This document shows positions 1 through 6,015 of a stretch of 6,902 bases of DNA, in pieces. The number at the start of each line of letters is the position of its first letter. Position 1 is the first letter of the stretch. This DNA comes from CAVPRW01 sp046727435 [NCBI: bacterium]. GTDB lineage: Bacteria; Tectomicrobia; Entotheonellia; J063. The notes beneath the pieces were generated by a model. That model was not told the DNA's origin, searched no databases, and saw nothing but the letters and a program-made list of their open reading frames with translations. Location: positions 1 to 6,902 of the forward strand of contig JBKPCR010000051.1 in assembly GCA_046727435.1 (NCBI GenBank), given 5' to 3'. Position numbers and translations under genes: made by a program.

Positions 1-353
1 CCCTCAAGCATCGTGATATGCAGGGAGGTTTCCCCGTTGAGATGGATCGCCTGCACTTTGACGAAGTCGCCGACCCTCAACGTGTCAATGGTCACGAGCT
101 GTTCATTGGGCTTGATCCTGGTCTTAGGCCGGATCGTGAAGGCCAGCCAGCCTCCATCTGACTTAGCCAGCACAATGCTGCGTTACCACGACCCTGGACT
201 GAAGCCACAGATGTCAACTTTCATGGCCTTGATGCGCCCCTGAAATAGTCTCGTTACCATCTCTCTTGGTTCGCCTACCTGCCCCGGTCATACCCAGCCC
301 ATCAGGAGTGTTGTGCAGACGAGACAGAGTAGTAGCGCCTGACGTCGCTTCAT
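1..353 (-). pseudogene. Exported small protein, two in-frame stops, runs off left edge
   Basis: A continuous minus-strand frame starts at ATG 353-351 and runs past the window edge (117 codons visible). The ATG is preceded by AGGAGG seven bases upstream. Residues 1-21 form a typical Sec signal (basic MKRR, then a Leu/Cys/Thr-rich hydrophobic core). Two stops interrupt the same frame: TGA at codon 22 (288-290) and TAA at codon 57 (183-185). Translation between and beyond them stays protein-like: a segment with GRIKAM, then SIVLAKSDGG, AFTIRPKTRI, LRVGDFVKV and GETSLHITM. That alternating pattern with a central 'LRVGD.V.V' resembles small beta-barrel periplasmic proteins of the DUF5666 type; this resemblance is from memory and tentative. 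Because the frame survives both stops, decay looks recent. Codon 22 falls where a lipobox Cys might sit, so TGC to TGA is a possible origin. Sequencing error is an alternative explanation. Confidence 0.55.
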
Positions 354-555
354 GGATGCACCTCCTGACCTTCGCGCCGCCATTGTTGGCCCGCTCGCCC
401 AAAGACCATTACGACGTTGGGAGGCTGCCAAAATGCCACGATGATGGCTTCCGGGAGGGGAGCCACGAGCGGCCTATTTCGGCGTAATGGGTGACAAGGG
501 TTACCGCCATTCGTCTCGGTCATGGCTTGTATCCAAGGGCCCAACGCTGCTCCCT
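354..555 (-). other. Long untranslated leader between sigma-54 promoter and the 1-353 gene
   Basis: If transcription starts about 12 bases after the -12 element (near 546), the gene at 353 has a leader of roughly 190 nt. I see no convincing coding frame in it. GGCCCGCTCG (388-397) can pair with CGAGCGGCC (466-474), nine pairs with one bulged base and a 68-base loop. This could fold the leader but may be chance. The leader ends in the strong AGGAGG site of the downstream gene. Confidence 0.3.
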
Positions 556-572
556 AAGCAAGGACCGTGCCA
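556..572 (-). promoter_or_regulatory. Sigma-54 (-24/-12) promoter
   Basis: Minus-strand TGGCACGGTCCTTGCTT matches the RpoN consensus TGGCAC-N5-TTGC(A/T) at every conserved position. GG (571-570) and GC (559-558) are separated by exactly 10 bases, the spacing sigma-54 requires. It points toward the exported-protein gene at 353. Sigma-54 promoters need an enhancer-binding AAA+ activator; a candidate site lies about 80 bp upstream (651-666). No activator gene is visible in the window. Confidence 0.75.
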
Positions 573-881
573 GCGCCGGCCATTGACGTGAAACCTTTGA
601 TAGAGTGGGGAAGCCTTGGATACGCAGTCATGAGGTGACCCTGCAACGGATGTCCAAGATTAGACACCCCGGGGGGGCTTCGGCCGCAGGAAACACACGG
701 GTCAGCGTGCATGGACAGATGGTCGGCGAGCCGGTTAGGGGTGAACCCAATGGTTATAACTAACCACCATGAAGCCATAGGGCGAGAAATATACAGGGAG
801 GCGAGCGAACTGGCTCACATCTCCCGACCATGATCATCCTGCGAGAGGCCCTTGATCGATGGGTGACAATACGTCTGCACT
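573..881. other. No recognised gene upstream of sigma-54 promoter
   Basis: Apart from the dyad at 651-666 I see nothing convincing here. A 74-codon open frame on the minus strand (554-778) overlaps the promoter, has no family resemblance and has low-complexity composition, so I treat it as chance. It could hold unrecognisable remains of the cyclase whose zinc-ribbon start ends near 930, but none of the expected cyclase motifs could be found in any frame. Confidence 0.4.
651..666. promoter_or_regulatory. Candidate activator-binding dyad TGTC-N8-GACA
   Basis: TGTC (651-654) and GACA (663-666) form a two-fold symmetric site with an 8-base spacer, about 80 bp upstream of the sigma-54 promoter. 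That is the distance typical of enhancer-binding-protein sites. A looser GTC...GAC pair with a 10-base spacer lies further upstream around 700-717. A four-base half-site is short, so the call rests mainly on position. Confidence 0.3.
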
Positions 882-1259
882 CTACTCTCGCGTGAGCGCG
901 TCAGGGGATGGCATCCAACCCTCTGCGCGTCGCTCGGTCAGGTGGCGGGGGGTGTAAATGAGCGACGGCTGGGGATACGAGGGGAGTGCCGTTGGTGTCT
1001 GCCCGATAAGGGCAGTTTCACATTCACCACAGAACTTGTCCCGTGGGAGATTGTCCATCCCGCAATGGGGGCAGCGAGGCCTGAGAACGGGGCCACAGTC
1101 GATGCAGAACTTTCCCCCGTTAGGATTATCAGAGCCACAACTCCAGCAGCGCCTGCGCCCTCCTGGGCGACCGTGCAAGAAGCCAGAAGGCGCGGCGGCA
1201 GGAGCCCCGACGCGCCCCTGACATGGGTGTATCCGAGGGTGTGTCGATACTCCAGGCAA
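882..1259 (-). pseudogene. Double zinc-ribbon fragment of a class III adenylate cyclase-like protein
   Basis: The 125-codon minus-strand frame contains two consecutive zinc ribbons with all eight cysteines intact: C38-x2-C41-x10-C52-x2-C55 and C63-x2-C66-x10-C77-x2-C80. They are followed by a Pro/Ser-rich linker and SLIYTPRHLTER (residues 99-110). In family knowledge, this order is the N-terminus of large proteins in which a double zinc ribbon and a 'YTPKHLAEKIL' linker lead into a class III nucleotide cyclase domain and an AAA-type ATPase. Here similarity stops after residue 110 and the frame ends 15 codons later, with no cyclase motifs beyond. The only start in frame is TTG at 1259 without a Shine-Dalgarno site, and residues 1-36 look unrelated. 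I infer a truncated, untranslated relic. A free-standing zinc-ribbon protein is a weaker alternative. Confidence 0.6.
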
Positions 1260-1450
1260 TGTCTGGTCTCAAGTCAAAAGCAGGAGACGGCTCCAGAAGC
1301 TGGAGGGGCGAGGGGGACACCTTGGCTGTGGGGACAGTCACAGTGGTGGTAGACGGCCATTGGACTCGCCCCGATCCCCTTAAGGTCGGCAACCATACCA
1401 CTAAAGTCGTAAGATTATTGAGATTCAGCACGCCCGAGAGATTGTATGTA

Positions 1451-1875
1451 TATGACCCTATCCTCCAGCTATTGGCGCAGGACCTCCAAGACGTGGCGGT
1501 GGAATTCAGAAAGTTCATCCAGGAAAAGAATGCCGTGGTGCGCCAGCGACACTTCGCCCGGCAGCAATACCGACCCATGCCTCTGTTTGTAAAAAATGTC
1601 CCCTACCTGACGATGCACGGGCACGAGAGAGCAAGCGTGCTGGCGAGAGATCCCCGTGACCTTTTTTACAACACCGGCACCGATCAGGTCCGCAGCGGCG
1701 ACTAGGTCACGGGGGAGCCCGGCCTAGGTTCGCGACGGGCGAGGCGGTGCCGTCGCCGGTGAGACCGGCAAAGCGGTGAATGCGCCTGCGTCGAGGGCTT
1801 CCGCGAGGGTCGTCGTCGGCAGGATGATGGTGCGCCCTCGGGCCCCATCGACTTTCCCATCCCAGGGGGGCCAAG
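1451..1875 (-). pseudogene. Frameshifted Mg-chelatase/ComM (YifB) AAA+ remnant, copy A
   Basis: Reading the minus strand from 1875 and changing frame reveals successive ComM-family motifs. First comes LGPPGMGKSM, an intact Walker A (1846-1875). In another frame follow ILPTTTLAEALDA and then RIHRFAGLTGDGTA. After a further shift come DLIGAG, then [21 protein letters not shown] (intact Walker B with DE) and HVLEVLRQ. The last is cut by TAG at 1469-1471 exactly where the family continues QPLEDG; the next codons do read LED. ComM is a AAA+ protein of about 500 residues involved in branch migration during natural transformation. Only the central nucleotide-binding core survives here. It carries at least three frame changes, one stop and an 85-bp insert (1587-1671), so it cannot make a product. 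Confidence 0.75.
1587..1671. mobile_element. 85-bp insert with terminal inverted repeats (MITE-like)
   Basis: TTGTAAAAAA (1587-1596) is perfectly inverted as TTTTTTACAA (1662-1671). Similarity continues imperfectly inward (TGTCCCC against GGTCACGGGG read from the other end). The stretch interrupts ComM remnant copy A between the motif before GGG and LPGEV; the paralogous copy B lacks it, which supports insertion. Internal GCACG...CGTGC (1615-1640) adds dyad symmetry. There is no coding capacity. Imperfect direct repeats CAATACCG (1565-1572) and CAACACCG (1669-1676) flank or overlap the ends, but I see no clean target duplication. It may be a small non-autonomous element or a fused pair of insertion-sequence ends. 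Confidence 0.45.
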
Positions 1876-2026
1876 GAGCTGTAGACAATGGTCAGAACGC
1901 CTACATCCGGTTCAGCTTGAGCCAAGGAGTGGAGGCATCATGAGGTTTCTTGAAGATGGTTAGCCGCCGGAGACATAGTGAGGCCAACTAGCAACAGGAC
2001 GTCCCCATTGCTAAGGTAGGCACGTC

Positions 2027-2170
2027 TCAATAGCCATCGCCATTCCCAGAGCCCTTTGGCTCCGCATATCCCCCATCAGAGGGTATACCTGAGGGATTTG
2101 AGATGGGATGACCCGGAGCGGTGCAGGCTGACACGAATAAGGCTATGGAGACCAACACCACCCGCATCAT
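2027..2170 (-). CDS. Small putative lipoprotein (47 aa)
   Basis: The frame from ATG 2170 encodes MMRVVLVSIALFVSAC followed by a 31-residue Gly/Pro/Ser-rich tail ending in GSGNGDGY. The first 16 residues are a textbook lipoprotein signal: one Arg, a hydrophobic core, and lipobox VSAC with Cys16 as the lipidated residue. The mature part would be a 32-residue disordered peptide tethered to the membrane. An in-frame ATG at 2212 has a better ribosome site (GGAGG, 8 bases away) and would add 14 residues (61 aa total); the region before ATG 2170 has only a G-rich GGGGTGG. The frame remains open further upstream to 2452, but without protein-like character. It lies among relics, so it may itself be dying. 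No specific function can be assigned. Confidence 0.5.
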   Translation of the reverse strand: MMRVVLVSIALFVSACTAPGHPISNPSGIPSDGGYAEPKGSGNGDGY

Positions 2171-2212
2171 GTGTGTCCACCCCACTGGTAAGGCGTTCCC
2201 GATCAGCCGCAT

Positions 2213-2655
2213 CGCGAGTTCCTCCAGATGCCCTGTGCCTCCATCCCTCCGCACGTTCGAGGCGCATACTTCCAAAGACCCTTCTTCCTGCGATTTTATT
2301 CCCGGGTCAACCAAGCGTGAGAGGGGCATTGCACCCAGACCTATGGTGGCTCGCGATTCATAGCGGTATGTGCGATCCTCCACAACGGGGCGGCTTGGGT
2401 CGTCAGGGAGAATACGAGTCGCGCGGTAATCCGATAATGTCGCGACGCACACGGCGTGGTTCTGACGGAAAGATCACGAACGGCAGCCGTGGCGCTGACG
2501 ACCAGTGGAGAGCACGTTCGGAAAAGCCTTACTGGATGCTTGGGCAGAGGTAATGCAGAAGCGGTGTGAGACTGTGGGTGTCCATGCAACCATCACCGAG
2601 GAGAGGGCTCCTGGCCCAAACCGGTTTAGCCCTCCCTCACCGCGTTGCCGTTGTG
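2213..2655. other. Gene-free stretch between lipoprotein and ComM relic B
   Basis: Open frames exist on both strands but none has a family-like motif or a ribosome site that supports it. The minus frame is continuous with the lipoprotein frame but is Arg/Ser-rich and shows no domain. AGGAG/CTCCT around 2598-2611 makes only a 5-bp hairpin. AAACCGGTTT (2618-2627) is a short palindrome with no obvious role. I take this as decayed or non-coding sequence. Confidence 0.4.
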
Positions 2656-2997
2656 TTACGCCTTGACTGGCTGGCGCAAGACCTCAAGGACATGCCGTCG
2701 GAACTCCGACAGGTCATTCAGGAAGAAAATACCATGGTGAGCCAGCGACACGCTGCCCGGCAGCGGCACCTGGCCCCCGCCGATCATCCCCGCCTCTGAG
2801 ATGGTATGGTGGGGACCGCGAAATGGGCTGGTCCTGTCCAATGCCGTGCGCCCGCCGGTGAGGCCAGCGTCACTATGGATGCGCGTGGTCTCAATGGCTT
2901 CGGCGAGGGTCATTAGCGGCAAGATGGGGGTGAGGCGTCGAACTAGCCTCGGTGGACTGGCACCGGATGGGCCGAGCGTGAGGGCATTGACGTCACC
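2656..2997 (-). pseudogene. Mg-chelatase/ComM (YifB) AAA+ remnant, copy B
   Basis: One open frame of about 114 codons gives a near-continuous match to the ComM core: [90 protein letters not shown], then a TAA stop (2656-2658) inside the expected LEDG region. The key residues are gone. Walker A (normally GPPGxGKT) reads GPSGASPP with no Lys, and Walker B (normally LFLDE) reads FFLND. The N-terminal ComM region and everything after the Walker B helix are missing. It lies in the same orientation as copy A and covers almost the same segment, with very roughly 70 percent nucleotide identity by eye in the Walker B part. Although open, the frame lacks catalytic residues and a clear start, so I call it a pseudogene. 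Confidence 0.7.
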
Positions 2998-3013
2998 AGG
3001 GGGGCGTCTGTTT

Positions 3014-3045
3014 CCACGGTACGGCCACACCAGGGGTGACCGTGG
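3014..3045. repeat. Nested hairpin downstream of hpt
   Basis: CCACGGT (3014-3020) pairs perfectly with ACCGTGG (3039-3045), and the enclosed CACC (3028-3031) pairs with GGTG (3035-3038). It lies about 50 bases after the hpt stop codon in the direction of transcription. There is no T-run after it on the minus strand, so it is at best a weak or Rho-assisted 3' end structure. Confidence 0.25.
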
Positions 3046-3092
3046 GCCTAACCGGTTGATAGGGGCTGGGTTGCGGTCCGCTCGCGCAGGCA

Positions 3093-3650
3093 TCAGGGGG
3101 GGCTGCGCCGCTCCAGTATCTCGGGCTTCAGCACGCCAATAAAGGGCAAATTCCGATAGCGCTGGTGGTAGTCCAACCCGTAGCCCACGACAAATCGATC
3201 CGGGATGTCAAAGCCGTGGAAGGCCATTGGGAGGTCGACGATCCTCCGGACCGATCGATCCAACAGCGTACACACGCGAAGGCTCATGGGCTGGCGAGCC
3301 TGCAATGTCCGCAAGAGATAGCTGAGAGTCAGCCCAGTATCCACGATGTCCTCCACCACAAGCACATGGCGTCCGCTGATGTCTTGATCCAGATCCTTGA
3401 GGATCCGCACCACGCCAGCGGTGCCCTGCCCTCCATAGCCGGAGATAGCCAAAAAGTCGATTGCCAGCGGTATCGGGATCGCGCGCATGAGATCGCTGAG
3501 AAAAACCACCGCGCCTTTCAACACGCTGACCAGCAGGAGATCGGAGCTCTGATATGTCTCTGCCACCAGCTGTCCCAGTTCGTGGACTTTCGCAGCGATT
3601 TCTTCTGAAGAAATAAGGGTTTCGGCGATATCATCGATCTGAGTGGGCAA
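3093..3650 (-). CDS. hpt: Hypoxanthine phosphoribosyltransferase
   Basis: This 185-residue cytoplasmic enzyme transfers ribose-5-phosphate from PRPP to hypoxanthine (and usually guanine), giving IMP or GMP in purine salvage. Length fits the bacterial family (about 175-190). Visible motifs in order are: the pyrophosphate-binding region LVSVLKGAVVF (40-50); IDFLAISGYG (64-73), the flexible loop that closes over the active site; the PRPP-binding signature VVEDIVDTGLTL (98-109) with acidic pair E100-D101; CTLLDRSVRR (127-136); and PDRFVVGYGLDY (150-161), which forms the purine pocket. The start is TTG (3650-3648), preceded by GGAGGAGG with about ten bases between; no in-frame ATG lies close by. 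An inverted repeat at 3686-3710 sits just upstream. The gene follows a nuclease-like gene on the same strand after 198 bp. Confidence 0.93.
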   Translation of the reverse strand: MPTQIDDIAETLISSEEIAAKVHELGQLVAETYQSSDLLLVSVLKGAVVFLSDLMRAIPIPLAIDFLAISGYGGQGTAGVVRILKDLDQDISGRHVLVVEDIVDTGLTLSYLLRTLQARQPMSLRVCTLLDRSVRRIVDLPMAFHGFDIPDRFVVGYGLDYHQRYRNLPFIGVLKPEILERRSPP

Positions 3651-3685
3651 GGTGCTGTTTCCTCCTCCTTGACACGGAGCGCCAA

Positions 3686-3710
3686 CAGGGTTATATTACC
3701 TTTAACCCTG
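3686..3710 (-). promoter_or_regulatory. Inverted repeat over a possible -10 box upstream of hpt
   Basis: CAGGGTTA (3686-3693) is perfectly inverted as TAACCCTG (3703-3710) around a 9-base AT-rich centre. Read on the minus strand, the centre includes TAATAT, a fair -10 hexamer, 36-60 bases before the hpt start. A further half-site GTTAA (3714-3718) makes a second overlapping near-palindrome, TTAACCCTGGGAGTTAA (3702-3718). I see no good -35 hexamer at the right distance. The layout suits an operator for a repressor, or alternatively an mRNA hairpin. Confidence 0.4.
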
Positions 3711-3848
3711 GGAGTTAACGAGCTTCCCAGATTCCTAAGGTGTTGTATTGGATGGATTCCAAAGGTTAGCAGGCTGATGAGGACGATTGTGAACACGTCG
3801 ACCACATCAGAAGTTGGCTAGCGGAATCCGAAAATGCCTTTGTGGATC

Positions 3849-4481
3849 TCAGGAAGTGAGAAAATTCCCAGGGTTTTTTTGTGCATTGGGGCCGCCATAC
3901 TTCTGCCGCAGTCGTTCCACATCCCGCCGATAGAAGAGCTTAATGTTAACCTCCGGATAGCGTTGTTTCAACAGCCGGACCTTGCGGTTTTTCTTGGTGA
4001 CTAGTCCTTGCTTTTGGGTGGTTAGCTCGATATAGAGGTCCTGATCCGGGAGATAGAAGTCCGGCGTGAAACTCTCCAGGATACGGCCCTGGGCATCGCA
4101 CTGCAACGGAAAGGTTGTGGGCTCATACTGCCAGCGGATCTTGTAAAAATCCAACATTTGCGCGAACTCCGCCTCACTGGGATGGGCAAACATCGGCCCT
4201 CGCTCGAGATGCAACTGCTCCACGGTTTGAAATTCATCCGACAGGCCCTGCGCCGTCAGCTGCTCTTCCAAACCCTGCACCAGCCGTTTGAGCTCAGGTA
4301 GCAAGGTGGCGGGAATGCGGATGACCGTATCAGGTACCGGAGCCTCCCCGCGCGCGGCATGTTGATGCAGATGTAGCTCGATGAATGGATGCCCGTCATG
4401 TTCACAAATCCAGGCCTGAACTTCCTCAGCGGCCCCCATCCCGAATTGACTGACGAATATCGAGTACGCTGCTGTGTTCAT
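3849..4481 (-). CDS. PD-(D/E)XK nuclease-like protein next to hpt (210 aa)
   Basis: I do not recognise a named gene. Start ATG 4481 is chosen because AGGGGG lies about eight bases upstream; the frame extends further but the extension is Arg/Pro-rich and looks non-coding. The N-terminal part (1-75) reads as a small beta-rich module, AWICEHDGHPFIEL then VIRIPATLLPELKRLVQGLE, resembling PC4-like folds. A linker (76-97) leads to the C-terminal part: FAHPSEAEFAQMLDFYKIRW, YEPTTFPL, ESFTPDFYLPDQDLYIELTTQK, VTKKNRKVRLLKQRYPEVNIKLFYRRD. TPDFYLP (D141) plus YIEL (E152) is the PD-(D/E)XK arrangement seen in restriction-type and TnsA/DUF559 folds, but the usual Lys two residues after Glu is Thr154; K157 or K163/K164 may substitute, or it may only bind nucleic acid. 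From memory, this C-terminal type occurs linked or fused to hpt in other bacteria, which makes the neighbourhood meaningful. Catalysis is inferred. Confidence 0.7.
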   Translation of the reverse strand: MNTAAYSIFVSQFGMGAAEEVQAWICEHDGHPFIELHLHQHAARGEAPVPDTVIRIPATLLPELKRLVQGLEEQLTAQGLSDEFQTVEQLHLERGPMFAHPSEAEFAQMLDFYKIRWQYEPTTFPLQCDAQGRILESFTPDFYLPDQDLYIELTTQKQGLVTKKNRKVRLLKQRYPEVNIKLFYRRDVERLRQKYGGPNAQKNPGNFLTS

Positions 4482-4991
4482 ACCTGCATCCCCCTCTTTG
4501 CCCTGTCTGGAACATACCATACTTCTGGCTTCGGTGACCATCAGAATTCGAGGGTCGTCTGACCTCGCCAGCGAGCGCTCGCCTGACGGTGGAAGCCGCC
4601 GGCACGTCACGCGGGCAGGCGCATCATTCGATTGATATTCCAGTGCGATCAGGACCTCGCGCAAGCATGATGGGCCTGGAACGGCAGCTGGCCTCAGCAC
4701 TTCCTGGGCGAGACCGAGGCTGGCACGCAAGGCTCGTGGCGTCGGCCGTCTTTGGCCCCGACATCCGGGAGGCTTCCTTTGGCGACACGTGGCTCACCAT
4801 GACAGCCCGAGAGATCACCTCCCGCTGATAGCCTGGGCCAGTGCATCCGAAGCGGTAGCATGCGTGTATGATCTCTTGTAAGCTATCAGTTGATGACTTT
4901 GCGGGGGTTCATATCATGCCATTCCGGAGCGCTCTGGTTTGACAGAGCCCTGAGGTTGGCGACGGCACCATCAGAGAGGAGTGTTGTAGGC
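4482..4991. other. Divergent intergenic region, 510 bp
   Basis: This separates the minus-strand nuclease-like gene from the plus-strand epimerase and should hold both promoters. A 79-codon plus frame (4589-4828) and matching minus frames show no protein-like motif, and I treat them as chance. TATGAT (4867-4872) is a possible -10 for the epimerase, without a good -35. For the minus gene, TGGTCA and TATGTT, 18 bases apart just upstream of its ribosome site, are a weak candidate. No sigma-54 match was seen. The epimerase frame stays open upstream to 4890, but that part lacks its own ribosome site. Confidence 0.35.
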
Positions 4992-5987
4992 ATGAGAATC
5001 TGCATCATCGGCGGGACTGGGAATATCAGCACCAGCCTCGTGACGTTACTGCTCCAGCAGGGCCACGAAGTTATCTGTTTCAATCGCGGACGCAGTGGGA
5101 ATGTACCTGAGGGGGCAGGCTGGATTCAGGGTAATCGCCAGGACCGCGCCGCATTCGAGCGCACCATGCAAGGCCAGTCATTCGATGCCGCCATCGACAT
5201 GCAGTGTTTCACCCGGGAGGATGCTGCCAGCAGTGTGCGAGCCTTTCCGCATGTCCAACACTTCGTGCAATGTTCTACGGTCTGCACATATGGGATCGCC
5301 TCCGACAGGAGGCCCGTGACGGAGGATCATCCCTGGCGCCCGACGACGACCTACGGGCAGCATAAAGCTCAGGCGGATGCCGTCTTCTTGGAGGCCCACG
5401 ACCGACAGGGCTTCCCCGTCACCATTGTCAAGCCTTCGACGACCTATGGCCCCAAGCAAGGGCTGTTGCGCCAGATCGCCTGGGATTTCTCCTGGATTGA
5501 CCGGATTCGCAAGGGGAAACCGCTCCTGATCTGCGACGACGGCAGCGCCGTTCACCAACACTTGCACGTCGACGATGCCGCCCTAGGGTTTGCCCACATC
5601 ATGGGGAGGACGCCGTGTATTGGCCAGATCTATCATCTGGTGAACCGTGGCTGCATCACCTGGGCCGCATACCATCGCACAGCGATGCGGGTGCTCAGAC
5701 GGCAGGTGGAGCTGGTGGGCATGCCGCTTGCTGAGCTGATAGCGCTCAACGTGCCGAACATCGAGATCTGCCGCGAGGTGTTTGCGCATCATGCGTATTA
5801 CAGTGCAGAGAAACTGTTCCGGGACGTGCCAGAGTTCTGTCCCGTGGTGTCGTTAGAGGACGGGATGCGGCAGGTGATCGACGCGATGGACCGAGCGGGA
5901 CGCATTCCCAACTCAGACCTGGAGGATTGGGAGGACCGCATTCTCGGCGCGCAGCGGCAGGTTAGCAGAGGCCGTGGGATGGAATAA
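4992..5987 (+). CDS. NAD-dependent epimerase/dehydratase family protein (extended SDR)
   Basis: A 331-residue Rossmann-fold oxidoreductase of the extended SDR type, typically acting on nucleotide sugars. The start at 4992 places the dinucleotide-binding motif at the very N-terminus (MRICIIGGTGNIS, G7-G8-x-G10-x-I12), as the family requires, with AGGAG ten bases upstream. An ATG at 4890 would add 34 residues of unlike composition. NRGRSG (31-36) follows beta-2 and its Arg residues might favour NADP. DAAIDM (65-70), CSTVCTYG (94-101, catalytic Ser/Thr) and Y121-GQH-K125 (the YxxxK pair) complete the active site. VKPSTTYGPKQG (147-157) and HLHVDDAALG (190-199) are the usual substrate-side motifs. 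Length matches the family. Substrate and product cannot be read from the sequence. A classical SDR follows 28 bp later, so the two are probably co-transcribed. Confidence 0.8.
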   Translation: MRICIIGGTGNISTSLVTLLLQQGHEVICFNRGRSGNVPEGAGWIQGNRQDRAAFERTMQGQSFDAAIDMQCFTREDAASSVRAFPHVQHFVQCSTVCTYGIASDRRPVTEDHPWRPTTTYGQHKAQADAVFLEAHDRQGFPVTIVKPSTTYGPKQGLLRQIAWDFSWIDRIRKGKPLLICDDGSAVHQHLHVDDAALGFAHIMGRTPCIGQIYHLVNRGCITWAAYHRTAMRVLRRQVELVGMPLAELIALNVPNIEICREVFAHHAYYSAEKLFRDVPEFCPVVSLEDGMRQVIDAMDRAGRIPNSDLEDWEDRILGAQRQVSRGRGME

Positions 5988-6015
5988 CGAGGAGCAGTTC
6001 CTATGAGGTGCATCG

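Noticed and set aside
2056-2553. 165-codon plus-strand frame over the lipoprotein gene
   Set aside because: Arg/Ser/Pro-rich translation typical of an antisense shadow; no motif or ribosome site.
3165-3608. 147-codon plus-strand frame opposite hpt
   Set aside because: It lies entirely within the well-supported hpt gene on the other strand and has no recognisable protein features.
4141-4150. Second occurrence of TTGTAAAAAT resembling the end of the 85-bp insert
   Set aside because: It is inside the intact nuclease-like coding sequence, has no inverted partner and encodes conserved-looking residues.
4482-4730. 83-codon N-terminal extension of the nuclease-like protein
   Set aside because: Composition is Arg/Pro-rich without motifs, while ATG 4481 has a G-rich Shine-Dalgarno site and starts a clear domain.
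4589-4828. Open frames on both strands in the divergent intergenic region
   Set aside because: No domain-like motifs and no supporting ribosome site; they overlap each other and probably reflect GC-rich chance frames.
4890-4991. 34-codon N-terminal extension of the epimerase
   Set aside because: The Rossmann glycine motif must lie at the extreme N-terminus and ATG 4992 has an AGGAG site; the extension is unlike the family.
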